From: Candidatus Magasanikiibacteriota bacterium
GTDB lineage: Bacteria > Patescibacteriota > Patescibacteriia > Magasanikbacterales > UBA922
NCBI GenBank assembly: GCA_003230965.1
Contig: QIHL01000004.1
Location: forward strand, 1 to 21,715
DNA: 21,715 bases
Reading direction: 5' to 3'
Position numbers and translations under genes: made by a program. Below, piece by piece: positions 1 to 7,132 of the stretch; position 1 is the first letter of the stretch; each line of letters opens with the position of its first letter. Below the pieces are notes generated by a model. The model saw nothing but the letters and a program-made list of their open reading frames with translations. It made no database searches and had not been told where the DNA came from.

Positions 1-120
1 ATTTTTGTGAATAAAGTTTATATCAAGCATACTGATTATTTTCTATTATCTGTAATTAAATTATTTTATTATTTATTTTTTTTATAAATTTTTTATCAAT
101 TAAATACTGGTAGTTTTATA

Positions 121-531
121 TTAAAGACCTAGTAATTTTTTTATTTCACTAGATTTATGACCTTTGTATGCAGAAAATTGAATAATTGAAATAAGCAAGT
201 TATTTTTTTTTATATATTGTTTTAGATCTACTCTAAGTGCGTGTTGGTCATACCCAAGTCCAATTATATTAGGTTTAATTTTTTTTATGACACGATAAAT
301 ACCAAGTACTGAATCTCCCAAAATTACTTGGTCTACAAGCCTATTCTCTTTGACTAAATCTATACGTTCTTTTTCTGAATGAAATGGAATTCTACCTTTT
401 AATTCTTTTACAATACTATCTCGTGCAACAGCGACTACAATTCTATCTGCCTGTTTTTTTGCTTGACGAAAAAATGAAATGTGTCCAGAGTGTAAAAAAT
501 CAAATGTGCCGAATAGGAGAATAGATTTCAT
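121..531 (-). CDS. RibL-like FMN adenylyltransferase / glycerol-3-phosphate cytidylyltransferase-family protein
   Basis: This is a small cytosolic nucleotidyltransferase of the HxGH superfamily. Near the N-terminus it has FGTFDFLHSGH, the nucleotide-binding HxGH site (residues 14-17 counted from the ATG). VARDSIVKELKGRIP follows, then LGYDQ near residue 98, and YKGHKSSEIKK at the C-terminus. This order (VARD, a KLKGR-type stretch, LGxDQ, a late SS-I motif) resembles archaeal-type FAD synthase RibL more than TagD, so FMN to FAD conversion is the favoured role; cytidylyl transfer to a polyol phosphate remains possible. The usual family length is about 130-150 residues. I chose the ATG at 531 (136 aa); a TTG two codons upstream is also open, but neither has a Shine-Dalgarno. 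The gene starts 17 bases after the lysS stop and is probably co-transcribed with it. No clear terminator follows. Confidence 0.75.
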   Translation of the reverse strand: MKSILLFGTFDFLHSGHISFFRQAKKQADRIVVAVARDSIVKELKGRIPFHSEKERIDLVKENRLVDQVILGDSVLGIYRVIKKIKPNIIGLGYDQHALRVDLKQYIKKNNLLISIIQFSAYKGHKSSEIKKLLGL

Positions 532-548
532 GTTCAAAAATTATATTT

Positions 549-2021
549 TTATTTTTTTTGTCCAGTTGAAAACTTTGGTTTTACAAGAGGAAACAACACG
601 CATTCTCTAATTGGTTTATCAGCGAGAAATGCAAATAATCGTTCTCCAAAACCAAAGCCACATGTTGGTGGCATGCCGTGTTCTAACATTTCTACGAATT
701 CCCAATCTGGCATCATTGCTTCATCATCGCCGTTTGCAATTAGTTCTTGTTGTTTTTCAAATCGTCTGCGTTGTTCAAGTGGATCATTTAATTCTGTATA
801 TCCATTTCCTACTTCACTGCCAGCAATCAAAATTTGGAAGCGTTCTGTTAGATCAGGATTCTCTGGACAACCTTTTGCAAGTGGTGAGATAAGTTTTGGA
901 TGTTTAGTCAAAAAAACTGGACCAATAATATTTTTGCGACAGTATTTCCACAATGTGTCTGTCAACCGCTCACGATTTGTTCCATCAAATACAACACCAA
1001 GTTCATGAAGTTTTGCTTTCATATTTTCTTCTGTTGCGAAAATCACATCAATGCCAGTTTGTTTTTTTATTTCTTCTACATATTCAATCACAGGCCACTC
1101 CCCTGCTAAATCATAATCATAGCCACGTGTACTAAATTTTGTCGTACCAAAAACTTCTATTGCAATTCGTTGATATAGTTCACGTGTTAATTTCATGCCA
1201 TCTAGATAGTTTGCGTATGCCCAGTAAAATTCCATATTGGTAAACTCTTGTAAATGGTCAGGACTTGATCCTTCATTACGAAATACACGTCCAATCTCAA
1301 ATGATTTTTCAAATCCAGCAGCCATCAATCGTTTTTGCCACAATTCTCCAACAGAGATACGCAGATAAACGTCAATATCATAATCATTGTGATGCGTCTT
1401 GAAGGGGCGTGCTTCAGCACCACCTGTTGTTGTCTCCAAAAAAGGTGTTTCAACTTCGGTAAAATGATGTTCTTTCATAAATTCACGAGTAACTATCCAA
1501 AATTGTTCCTTTTTACGAAATAATTCACGTAATTCTTGATTTATAAGTAAGTCAAGATACCGTTTACGCATACGAAATTCTTCATCTTGGATGCCATGAA
1601 ATTTATCTGGTAATGGACGCAATGCTTTTGATAAAAGTGTCCAAGATGAAATCAAAATAGACTCTTCTCCTGCATTCGTTACAAAACGAGTTCCTGTTAC
1701 GGAAATAATATCAGCAACATCAATTTTTTTGACTAGTAATTTGAATTGATCCTTGCCTAGATTATCTTGTTTTGCAACAAATTGCATTTTTCCTGTAGCA
1801 TCTTGGACATGACAAAATACAAGTTTTCCCATGTCTCTTTTTGCCATAATACGTCCAGCTATAGTGACTTCTATATTTTCCTTTTCTGCTAGAGCTTCTT
1901 TTACAGAATGTGTTCGTTTAGCTGTGGTCGGATAAGGAGAAATGTTAGATTCTTTGAGTGCGGCTAATTTTTGAAGTCGCATAGCGTGTTCGTCATTTAT
2001 ATGTTGTTCTTGTTTTGGCAT
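549..2021 (-). CDS. lysS: Lysyl-tRNA synthetase, class II
   Basis: Charges tRNA-Lys with lysine in the cytosol. The 490-residue length is normal for the bacterial class II enzyme. An N-terminal OB-fold anticodon-binding domain spans about residues 50-135. The catalytic core follows: motif 1 near 185-207 (FTEVETPFLETTTGGAEARPF), motif 2 at 246-262 (RVFRNEGSSPDHLQEFT), and motif 3 at 455-480 with GFGFGERLF. Motif 3 has Glu-Arg where most LysRS have Asp-Arg, but the arginine that contacts ATP is kept. The TELNDP stretch (409-414) is typical of LysRS and separates it from AspRS and AsnRS. The ATG at 2021 lacks a Shine-Dalgarno. A terminator-like hairpin separates it from greA upstream, and the RibL-like gene follows directly. 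Confidence 0.96.
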   Translation of the reverse strand: MPKQEQHINDEHAMRLQKLAALKESNISPYPTTAKRTHSVKEALAEKENIEVTIAGRIMAKRDMGKLVFCHVQDATGKMQFVAKQDNLGKDQFKLLVKKIDVADIISVTGTRFVTNAGEESILISSWTLLSKALRPLPDKFHGIQDEEFRMRKRYLDLLINQELRELFRKKEQFWIVTREFMKEHHFTEVETPFLETTTGGAEARPFKTHHNDYDIDVYLRISVGELWQKRLMAAGFEKSFEIGRVFRNEGSSPDHLQEFTNMEFYWAYANYLDGMKLTRELYQRIAIEVFGTTKFSTRGYDYDLAGEWPVIEYVEEIKKQTGIDVIFATEENMKAKLHELGVVFDGTNRERLTDTLWKYCRKNIIGPVFLTKHPKLISPLAKGCPENPDLTERFQILIAGSEVGNGYTELNDPLEQRRRFEKQQELIANGDDEAMMPDWEFVEMLEHGMPPTCGFGFGERLFAFLADKPIRECVLFPLVKPKFSTGQKK

Positions 2022-2036
2022 AAGTCAGCAAAAAAT

Positions 2037-2065
2037 AGTATAGATAGTGTATCAAAACCTGTATT
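2037..2065 (-). promoter_or_regulatory. Candidate weak sigma70 promoter for lysS
   Basis: On the minus strand there is a -10 TATACT (2037-2042) 17 bases from a poor -35 AATACA (2060-2065, three of six consensus bases). Initiation about 7 bases downstream would leave a leader of roughly 9 bases before the lysS ATG, too short for a normal ribosome-binding site. The -10 is convincing; the -35 is not. Confidence 0.3.
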
Positions 2066-2072
2066 GAAATAC

Positions 2073-2095
2073 AAGACCGCCTCTTGGACGGTCTT
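2073..2095 (-). terminator. Hairpin between greA and lysS, probable terminator
   Basis: AAGACCG (2073-2079) pairs perfectly with CGGTCTT (2089-2095). Two more G-C pairs can form inside if the A at 2088 is bulged, leaving a TCTT loop. On the minus strand the hairpin is followed by GTATTTC, a weak U-tract. It starts 25 bases after the greA stop and lies upstream of lysS, so it fits as the greA terminator, perhaps a leaky one. Confidence 0.5.
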
Positions 2096-2119
2096 TATTA
2101 AATAGAGATTATTTTAATT

Positions 2120-2590
2120 TTAAGAAATTTTTTGAATTTTGTGGGTCTGCTTCCCTCCTGGCGTATCAACGTCTATTATTTGTCCTAATTTTTTACCCAG
2201 GAATGCTTCACCTAATGGAGACTCATTGGAAATCCGTCCAGAAGCTGGATCAGCCTCTTGTGCACCGACAATAGTATATGTACGTTCTTTTCCATTTGTG
2301 ACAATAGTGATTGTAGAACCGAGTATTACTATATCGCCATTTCCAGCTGATTCATCAATAATTTCTGCATTATTAATAATAAAATCTACTTCTTTCAGTC
2401 TGCTTTGTGTCCATGCCATGTCGTCTTTAGCTTGGTGATATTCCGCATTTTCAGAAAGATCCCCAAGCTGTTTTGCTTCATCAATACGTTTCGCAATGTT
2501 AGGAATTTTTTTTTTACGTAATTCCTCCAGTTCATGTATAAGATCTATTTTTTTTTGTGGAGTAATATATTGTATTAAATTTTGTACCAT
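2120..2590 (-). CDS. greA: Transcription elongation factor GreA
   Basis: GreA enters the secondary channel of RNA polymerase and stimulates cleavage of backtracked RNA. The 156-residue length is standard. The N-terminal coiled coil (about residues 10-75) carries the tip motif LGDLSENAEYHQAK, with the acidic pair D44 and E47 that coordinates the catalytic magnesium. The FKBP-like C-terminal domain has ESPLGEAFLGKKLGQ and ends in DTPGGKQTHKIQKI, both family hallmarks. The ATG at 2590 lacks a Shine-Dalgarno. A consensus promoter sits in the 3' end of mrdA, and the roughly 50-base leader contains a terminator-like hairpin, so the gene is probably transcribed separately from the upstream operon and may be attenuated. 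Confidence 0.97.
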   Translation of the reverse strand: MVQNLIQYITPQKKIDLIHELEELRKKKIPNIAKRIDEAKQLGDLSENAEYHQAKDDMAWTQSRLKEVDFIINNAEIIDESAGNGDIVILGSTITIVTNGKERTYTIVGAQEADPASGRISNESPLGEAFLGKKLGQIIDVDTPGGKQTHKIQKIS

Positions 2591-2618
2591 AATAATGTAT
2601 TTTTAAGAGAAAAGAGAA

Positions 2619-2639
2619 TCCATCACTATGTTTGATGGA
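2619..2639 (-). terminator. Hairpin with U-rich tail downstream of mrdA, inside the greA leader
   Basis: CCATCA (2620-2625) pairs with TGATGG (2633-2638), plus an outer T-A pair, around a 7-base loop. On the minus strand the tail reads TTCTCTTTTCTCTT, which is U-rich. The hairpin starts 23 bases after the mrdA stop, so it can end the proS-mre-mrdA transcript. It also lies just after the predicted greA start site, so greA transcripts must pass through it. Confidence 0.6.
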
Positions 2640-2646
2640 AAATAAT

Positions 2647-2675
2647 AGTATATTCGTCAAGCTATTTATTGTCAA
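2647..2675 (-). promoter_or_regulatory. Sigma70 promoter for greA
   Basis: On the minus strand a perfect -35 TTGACA (2670-2675) is followed by a 17-base spacer and a -10 TATACT (2647-2652, five of six). The predicted start is near 2640, about 50 bases before the greA ATG. The promoter overlaps the last codons and stop of mrdA (stop at 2662-2664). It is the best consensus match I found in the window. Confidence 0.75.
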
Positions 2676-4677
2676 CAGGTGAGCCAAGTTTTTTTTCGTA
2701 TTGTCCCCACCATGCATAAAATTTTTCTGTAATTGGTTCACTAATGCCACTTCCTTCTCCAGCACTTTCTATGAGAACAGTAACGACGATTCTGGGATGA
2801 TTAAAAGGTGCATAGGAGGTGAACCATGCATGAGTGTCATGTATGTTACTCCATTGCGCCGTTCCAGTCTTTGCAGCTGCGCTAAATGGAAGATATGAAA
2901 GACCGTGACATGAACCTCCTACGGCATACACGCAATCATTCAAGCCTAATTGAACTATACGCATATTTGCTTTATCTATCGGGTATATACGTAATTTTAT
3001 TGGTGGTATTTGTATTTGTTTTCCAGTTACTGGATTGGTATATGCGTCCACAACTCGTGGTTTGTATTGTGTGCCATTTGCTGCTATCGCACTAGTCATA
3101 AAAGCTATTTGTAATGGTGTCGTGAGAAAGTCTCCTTGACCGATTGAAAGATTGTATGTATCTCCAATATACCACGGCTGTTTTTTTGTTTTGAGTTTCC
3201 AAGCTGGTGATGGTAAAAAACCTGCTGCTTCTCCTGGCAGATCAATACCCAATGGTGTACCAAAACCAAAAGATTTTAGCGCTGCCACCATTCTATTAAC
3301 TCCCATACCTTTGAATTTTTTGTATCCACCGCCGATGTAATAAAAAAATGTATTGACAGATTGTGCTAGTGCTTTTCTTACGTTTGTAATGCCATGTCCT
3401 CCTGCAAGCCAATCTGGATAAAAATGTCCTGATGTCTGTATACCACCAGTACTATTGACAGTTGTATAGGGAGTAATAATGCCATCTTGAAGAGCAGCTA
3501 ATGCATACGCAGGTTTGATTGTTGAGCCAGATGGATATGTTCCTGCAATAGCCCTGTTAAATAATGGATGATTTGGATTTTGTATATATTTTTTATAGTT
3601 CGTTTCAGATATGCCTCCAGAAAAATCATTATTATTAAAACCAGGTAGACTGACAAGTGCAAGAATATTTCCAGTATTCGGATCTAGTACAACGGCTGCC
3701 CCTTTAGTTTTGCCAGCCTTTGCCATGTAGGTATTCATAATCTGTTCCATTTTTGCTTGCATTGCAGCATCAATAGTAAGGTGGATATTTTGACCAGGAG
3801 TTGACGGTATTTCCGATATAATATTTTGTTTTCTTCCTTTTGCATTGACTTCAATTTTTTCAGAACCATAGGTACCACGTAATACTGTTTCATATACAGC
3901 CTCAACACCAGTTTCTCCAATGTTGTCAGACGGTAAGTAGTTTTGTGATTGAAGTCGTTGCAAATCATTTACAGATACTTTACTTTCATATCCCAAGACA
4001 TGAGATAAGGATAAAGTGCTCGTCGTGCCGATTTTACCATTTGGCTCAATGTTGAGTAGATATTTACGTTTACTCCCTTCCTGAATTTGAACCCCTGGCA
4101 TATTTGCTGCTTCAATTTGAATAGATAAAGCAGTGGTGTAATCTAAATTATTTTTTATAATAATAGGTTCAAAGCTGTATGAATGAAAAATTTCTAGCAT
4201 ATTGCGTACTGTTATCGGTGTAGAATCTATGAGAGCTGCCAAATGCTTTAATTCCTGCTCTCTGGTAAGGGCATCTTTAGGCAGATATTGTGGTGTTACA
4301 GTTACTTCAAAATCAGGGATATTTTGTGCTAGTTGTCGTCCTTGTGCATCAAAAATTAAACCACGTTGTGATGGGAGTGCAATTGTACGAACACGATTAC
4401 CAATAGCAAGACTACTATATTCTCCACCATATATAATTTGTAAAATAAAAACACGTCCAATAAAAGTAGCACAAATAATAGCCATAATAGTAAAACCAAC
4501 CCATGCTGTTTGTGAGCGTAGGCTACTTTTTACAAATCTTCCTGTTTTCGGTATTGATGGTTGTCGTTGTGTTTTTTCATCAAAATCAAATGACTCTTCA
4601 ACCCACTGTGTTGAATGTCTAGAATGTTTCAGTGAGTCAATACCTTCAATGTCTGGAAAAAATTTATTTTTGTTCAC
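2662..4677 (-). CDS. mrdA: Penicillin-binding protein 2 (elongation-specific peptidoglycan transpeptidase)
   Basis: Cross-links peptidoglycan during cell elongation as part of the Rod complex. The N-terminus has about 55 cytoplasmic residues, longer than is common, then one membrane anchor (about 57-82). The PBP dimerisation/pedestal region spans about 95-290, including RGLIFDAQGRQLAQN (105-119). The transpeptidase domain shows all three motifs: S385-T-I-K388 with the acyl-accepting serine, S440-V-N442 and K603-T-G605. The 671-residue length fits class B PBP2. The start is GTG at 4677; no in-frame ATG lies near it. It is the last gene of the proS-mreBCD-mrdA run, 25 bases after mreD. No rodA partner is adjacent in this window. 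Confidence 0.95.
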   Translation of the reverse strand: MNKNKFFPDIEGIDSLKHSRHSTQWVEESFDFDEKTQRQPSIPKTGRFVKSSLRSQTAWVGFTIMAIICATFIGRVFILQIIYGGEYSSLAIGNRVRTIALPSQRGLIFDAQGRQLAQNIPDFEVTVTPQYLPKDALTREQELKHLAALIDSTPITVRNMLEIFHSYSFEPIIIKNNLDYTTALSIQIEAANMPGVQIQEGSKRKYLLNIEPNGKIGTTSTLSLSHVLGYESKVSVNDLQRLQSQNYLPSDNIGETGVEAVYETVLRGTYGSEKIEVNAKGRKQNIISEIPSTPGQNIHLTIDAAMQAKMEQIMNTYMAKAGKTKGAAVVLDPNTGNILALVSLPGFNNNDFSGGISETNYKKYIQNPNHPLFNRAIAGTYPSGSTIKPAYALAALQDGIITPYTTVNSTGGIQTSGHFYPDWLAGGHGITNVRKALAQSVNTFFYYIGGGYKKFKGMGVNRMVAALKSFGFGTPLGIDLPGEAAGFLPSPAWKLKTKKQPWYIGDTYNLSIGQGDFLTTPLQIAFMTSAIAANGTQYKPRVVDAYTNPVTGKQIQIPPIKLRIYPIDKANMRIVQLGLNDCVYAVGGSCHGLSYLPFSAAAKTGTAQWSNIHDTHAWFTSYAPFNHPRIVVTVLIESAGEGSGISEPITEKFYAWWGQYEKKLGSPVDNK

Positions 4678-4702
4678 AGAATATTATCATCAAAAAAGAA
4701 AA

Positions 4703-5239
4703 TTATTTTTGTATTTGAATGGAATGTCTAAAGCGAAAGTTACCTTGTGTCCAAAGAATAAATGGGTAAATTGCACCAACAGCGAGTGTCGTCCAAAGCA
4801 TTTCCCACAAAAAATTGACAAAAAGATATATCCAACGAATATCAATATGAGCTCCTCCAATACGTACAGTAAGTAATAACAAAATATAAAGTAGACGAAA
4901 CATAAATAATGAAATTGGTGTAATAAAAAATGCAACAGTCCAATTACGATTGGTAAATACATCGTGTAATAGCCAGTATGTGAAGAGCATTGCAATAGTT
5001 CCACTGTAGAGAATAATGCCAAATGGGGAAAGACTATATAATTCAATTATAAAGAGTGTTCCAAATGTAATCCAGACTACACGTCCAGATTCTGTGAATA
5101 ATAAAAGTAACAGCATACAAATAAAAATACTGTTTATTTTTGAAAATGGTAGCGGTAGGATATAACTAACAAGAATATGAATTGTTGCCACTAGAATAAT
5201 CAAGAGAATAGTCGTAATGAATTTAATTAAGCTAGACAT
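4703..5239 (-). CDS. mreD: Rod shape-determining protein MreD (predicted)
   Basis: An integral membrane protein of 178 residues with five or six hydrophobic segments, few charged residues and a short basic C-terminal tail. MreD sequences are poorly conserved, so the call rests mainly on topology, length (usually 160-180 residues) and position directly between mreC and mrdA, where MreD is normally encoded. It would act in the inner membrane with MreC to link MreB filaments to wall synthesis. The ATG at 5239 lies 9 bases after the mreC stop, which favours translational coupling. Confidence 0.85.
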   Translation of the reverse strand: MSSLIKFITTILLIILVATIHILVSYILPLPFSKINSIFICMLLLLLFTESGRVVWITFGTLFIIELYSLSPFGIILYSGTIAMLFTYWLLHDVFTNRNWTVAFFITPISLFMFRLLYILLLLTVRIGGAHIDIRWIYLFVNFLWEMLWTTLAVGAIYPFILWTQGNFRFRHSIQIQK

Positions 5240-5248
5240 ATATATAAA

Positions 5249-6073
5249 CTACTCTTGAATCGTACTTGTTGATGTATCTAGGATAATTGAGACAGTTATA
5301 ACTCGTTGCAATTGTACTAACGGAGAAATAAATGCAGTTTGAAATGGTTGATAAGCTTCCTTTTCTACTGCCTCTATTTTTCCAATAAGTAAACCACGTG
5401 GAATTTGAGATTGAAGACCTGATGTTATAACCATATCGCCAATCGTTATTTTTTGATTTTGTGGCACCATACCCATATGAAGTGATGTCCCGTACCCGCC
5501 CTCTATTAAACCGATACTTCCATCTATGTTGTTGATTGTTGAGGCAATAATGCTCTGGTGATCATCAAGCAGTCTCACAATAGTAGTATGTGCTTCCACA
5601 CGTGAAACTGTTCCAATGAGTACACCATTTTGAACAACAACAGGATCACCAATTTTAATATGTTGTTTCGTACCGCCATCAATAATAATTGAACTACCAA
5701 GAGGATCAATATTTTGACCTATAACATTCATTGAAATGAATGAATAAGAGTGCGAGGAAAAGAAGTGAAGAGATTGTTTGAATAAAGCATTTTTTTGCTG
5801 TAATTGTGTGTAGTCTGTTTGGTTTATTTCCGATGCAATATATTGTTTTTTTAAGTTGGTGTATGCTTGTTGTAAAGCGTTTACACTATGAAAGTGATCT
5901 GTGTTTCCTTTGATAGTAACGCTCCAATCATATACTATTTGCGAAGTTGGTGCGATAAGACTGCGTACAAAAATATCTATTGGTTGCAACCAGCCGAGAT
6001 ATTGTATTCCAATGATTATTGCAATCACGATAGATATAAAAGAAAAAATTTTGACACGTGATCTCTTAGGCAT
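5249..6073 (-). CDS. mreC: Rod shape-determining protein MreC
   Basis: A bitopic membrane scaffold that connects cytoplasmic MreB to periplasmic or extracytoplasmic wall enzymes. The 274 residues comprise a basic N-terminus (KRSRVK), one transmembrane helix (about 9-30), a coiled-coil region (about 62-115) and a beta-rich C-terminal domain with the typical glycine-rich stretches VVVQNGVLIGTVSRVE, VRLLDDHQSIIAS and ITIGDMVITSGLQ followed by PRGLLIGKIEAV. The ATG at 6073 lies 5 bases after the mreB stop; the mreD start follows 9 bases after its own stop. Length and domain order are normal for the family. Confidence 0.94.
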   Translation of the reverse strand: MPKRSRVKIFSFISIVIAIIIGIQYLGWLQPIDIFVRSLIAPTSQIVYDWSVTIKGNTDHFHSVNALQQAYTNLKKQYIASEINQTDYTQLQQKNALFKQSLHFFSSHSYSFISMNVIGQNIDPLGSSIIIDGGTKQHIKIGDPVVVQNGVLIGTVSRVEAHTTIVRLLDDHQSIIASTINNIDGSIGLIEGGYGTSLHMGMVPQNQKITIGDMVITSGLQSQIPRGLLIGKIEAVEKEAYQPFQTAFISPLVQLQRVITVSIILDTSTSTIQE

Positions 6074-6078
6074 ACATA

Positions 6079-7125
6079 CTATCTACCATTTCTAGCCGAT
6101 GGCAGGCGGACAAGTTCTAGTAGTTCCTGATCCTCAAGTAGCATGCCAGTACCTCTGACAACAGCAGTTAGCGGATCATCTGCAATACGAACTGGAATTT
6201 GTGTCGCCTCTGCAATCACTTGATCCAGACTACGTAACATTGCGCCACCACCAGTGAGCAGTAATCCACGTTCATGAATATCTCCAGTTAACTCAGGAGG
6301 TGTTACTTCAAGCGTCATTTTAATAAGTTCTACAATTGATTGAACAGAACGAGCTAGCGCTTCTCTAACATCATTGTCAGTAACCATAACTTCTTTTGGT
6401 AAGCCAGTTAGAATATCACGTCCACGCATAGGGAATTCTATATGTTCCTGTAATTCAAAAGCAGATCCTATTTTTATTTTAATTTGTTCTGCATGACTTT
6501 CCCCAACGAATACATTAAATACTTCACGAGCATATTGTATAATGTTTCTATTCATTTCATCTCCTGCCACGACTGTTGATTTCCATGTGACAATACCACT
6601 TAACGAAATGACTGCAACTTCAGTATTTCCACCACCAATATCAACAATCATATTTCCTATTGCATCTCGTATAGGCATACGTGATCCGATTGCTGCTGCC
6701 ATTGATTCTTGGACAATAATCACTTCGTGCGCACCTGCTGAGAGTGTTGCATCTTCTACTGCTTTGACTTCTACTTCAGTAACTTCAAGTGGTACACAGA
6801 TAACAATCCGAGGACGTGTTAACCATGACCGACTATCTTCATGAATTTTGTCAATGAAATACTTCAACATTTTTTCAGTAACCTCGTAGTCAGAGATAAT
6901 ACCGTGCGTAAGTGGTCTGGTAACTGTGATATGCGGCGGTGTTTTGCCGAGCATATATTTTGCTTCTTTTCCAACAGCCAAAATTTGATCTGTTTTTGTA
7001 TTTATGGCAACAACAGATGGTTCATTAATCACGATTCCTTTTTCTGGTACATATATCAATGTATTGGCTGTACCGAGATCAACGCCTATGTCTTTACTAA
7101 ATTTTCCGTACAATCTATTGAACAT
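6079..7125 (-). CDS. mreB: Rod shape-determining protein MreB (actin homologue)
   Basis: An actin-like ATPase that forms membrane-associated filaments and directs lateral wall synthesis. The phosphate-1 loop is DIGVDLGTANT (residues 12-22), phosphate-2 is IVDIGGGNTEVAVIS, and the adenosine motif is LLLTGGGAMLRSLDQVI. The N-terminal MFNRLYGKFSKD is a short amphipathic-like membrane-contact stretch typical of MreB. The 348-residue length is standard. The ATG at 7125 is 7 bases after the proS stop, so the two are closely coupled. mreC follows after 5 bases. Confidence 0.97.
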   Translation of the reverse strand: MFNRLYGKFSKDIGVDLGTANTLIYVPEKGIVINEPSVVAINTKTDQILAVGKEAKYMLGKTPPHITVTRPLTHGIISDYEVTEKMLKYFIDKIHEDSRSWLTRPRIVICVPLEVTEVEVKAVEDATLSAGAHEVIIVQESMAAAIGSRMPIRDAIGNMIVDIGGGNTEVAVISLSGIVTWKSTVVAGDEMNRNIIQYAREVFNVFVGESHAEQIKIKIGSAFELQEHIEFPMRGRDILTGLPKEVMVTDNDVREALARSVQSIVELIKMTLEVTPPELTGDIHERGLLLTGGGAMLRSLDQVIAEATQIPVRIADDPLTAVVRGTGMLLEDQELLELVRLPSARNGR

Positions 7126-7132
7126 AATTTGT

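Noticed and set aside
535..537. TTG start for the RibL-like gene
   Set aside because: An ATG lies two codons downstream, neither has a Shine-Dalgarno, and the family's N-terminus begins just before the FGTFD strand, so the ATG is preferred.
4202..4876. 224-codon open frame on the plus strand
   Set aside because: It lies antisense to mrdA and the end of mreD, which have clear motifs, and its translation is cysteine-, serine- and arginine-rich without any recognisable domain. The other plus-strand open frames are shadows in the same way.
4690..5046. 118-codon minus-strand open frame overlapping mreD
   Set aside because: It overlaps mreD in a different frame. The mreD frame is longer, has better spacing to mreC and mrdA, and the expected length and topology.
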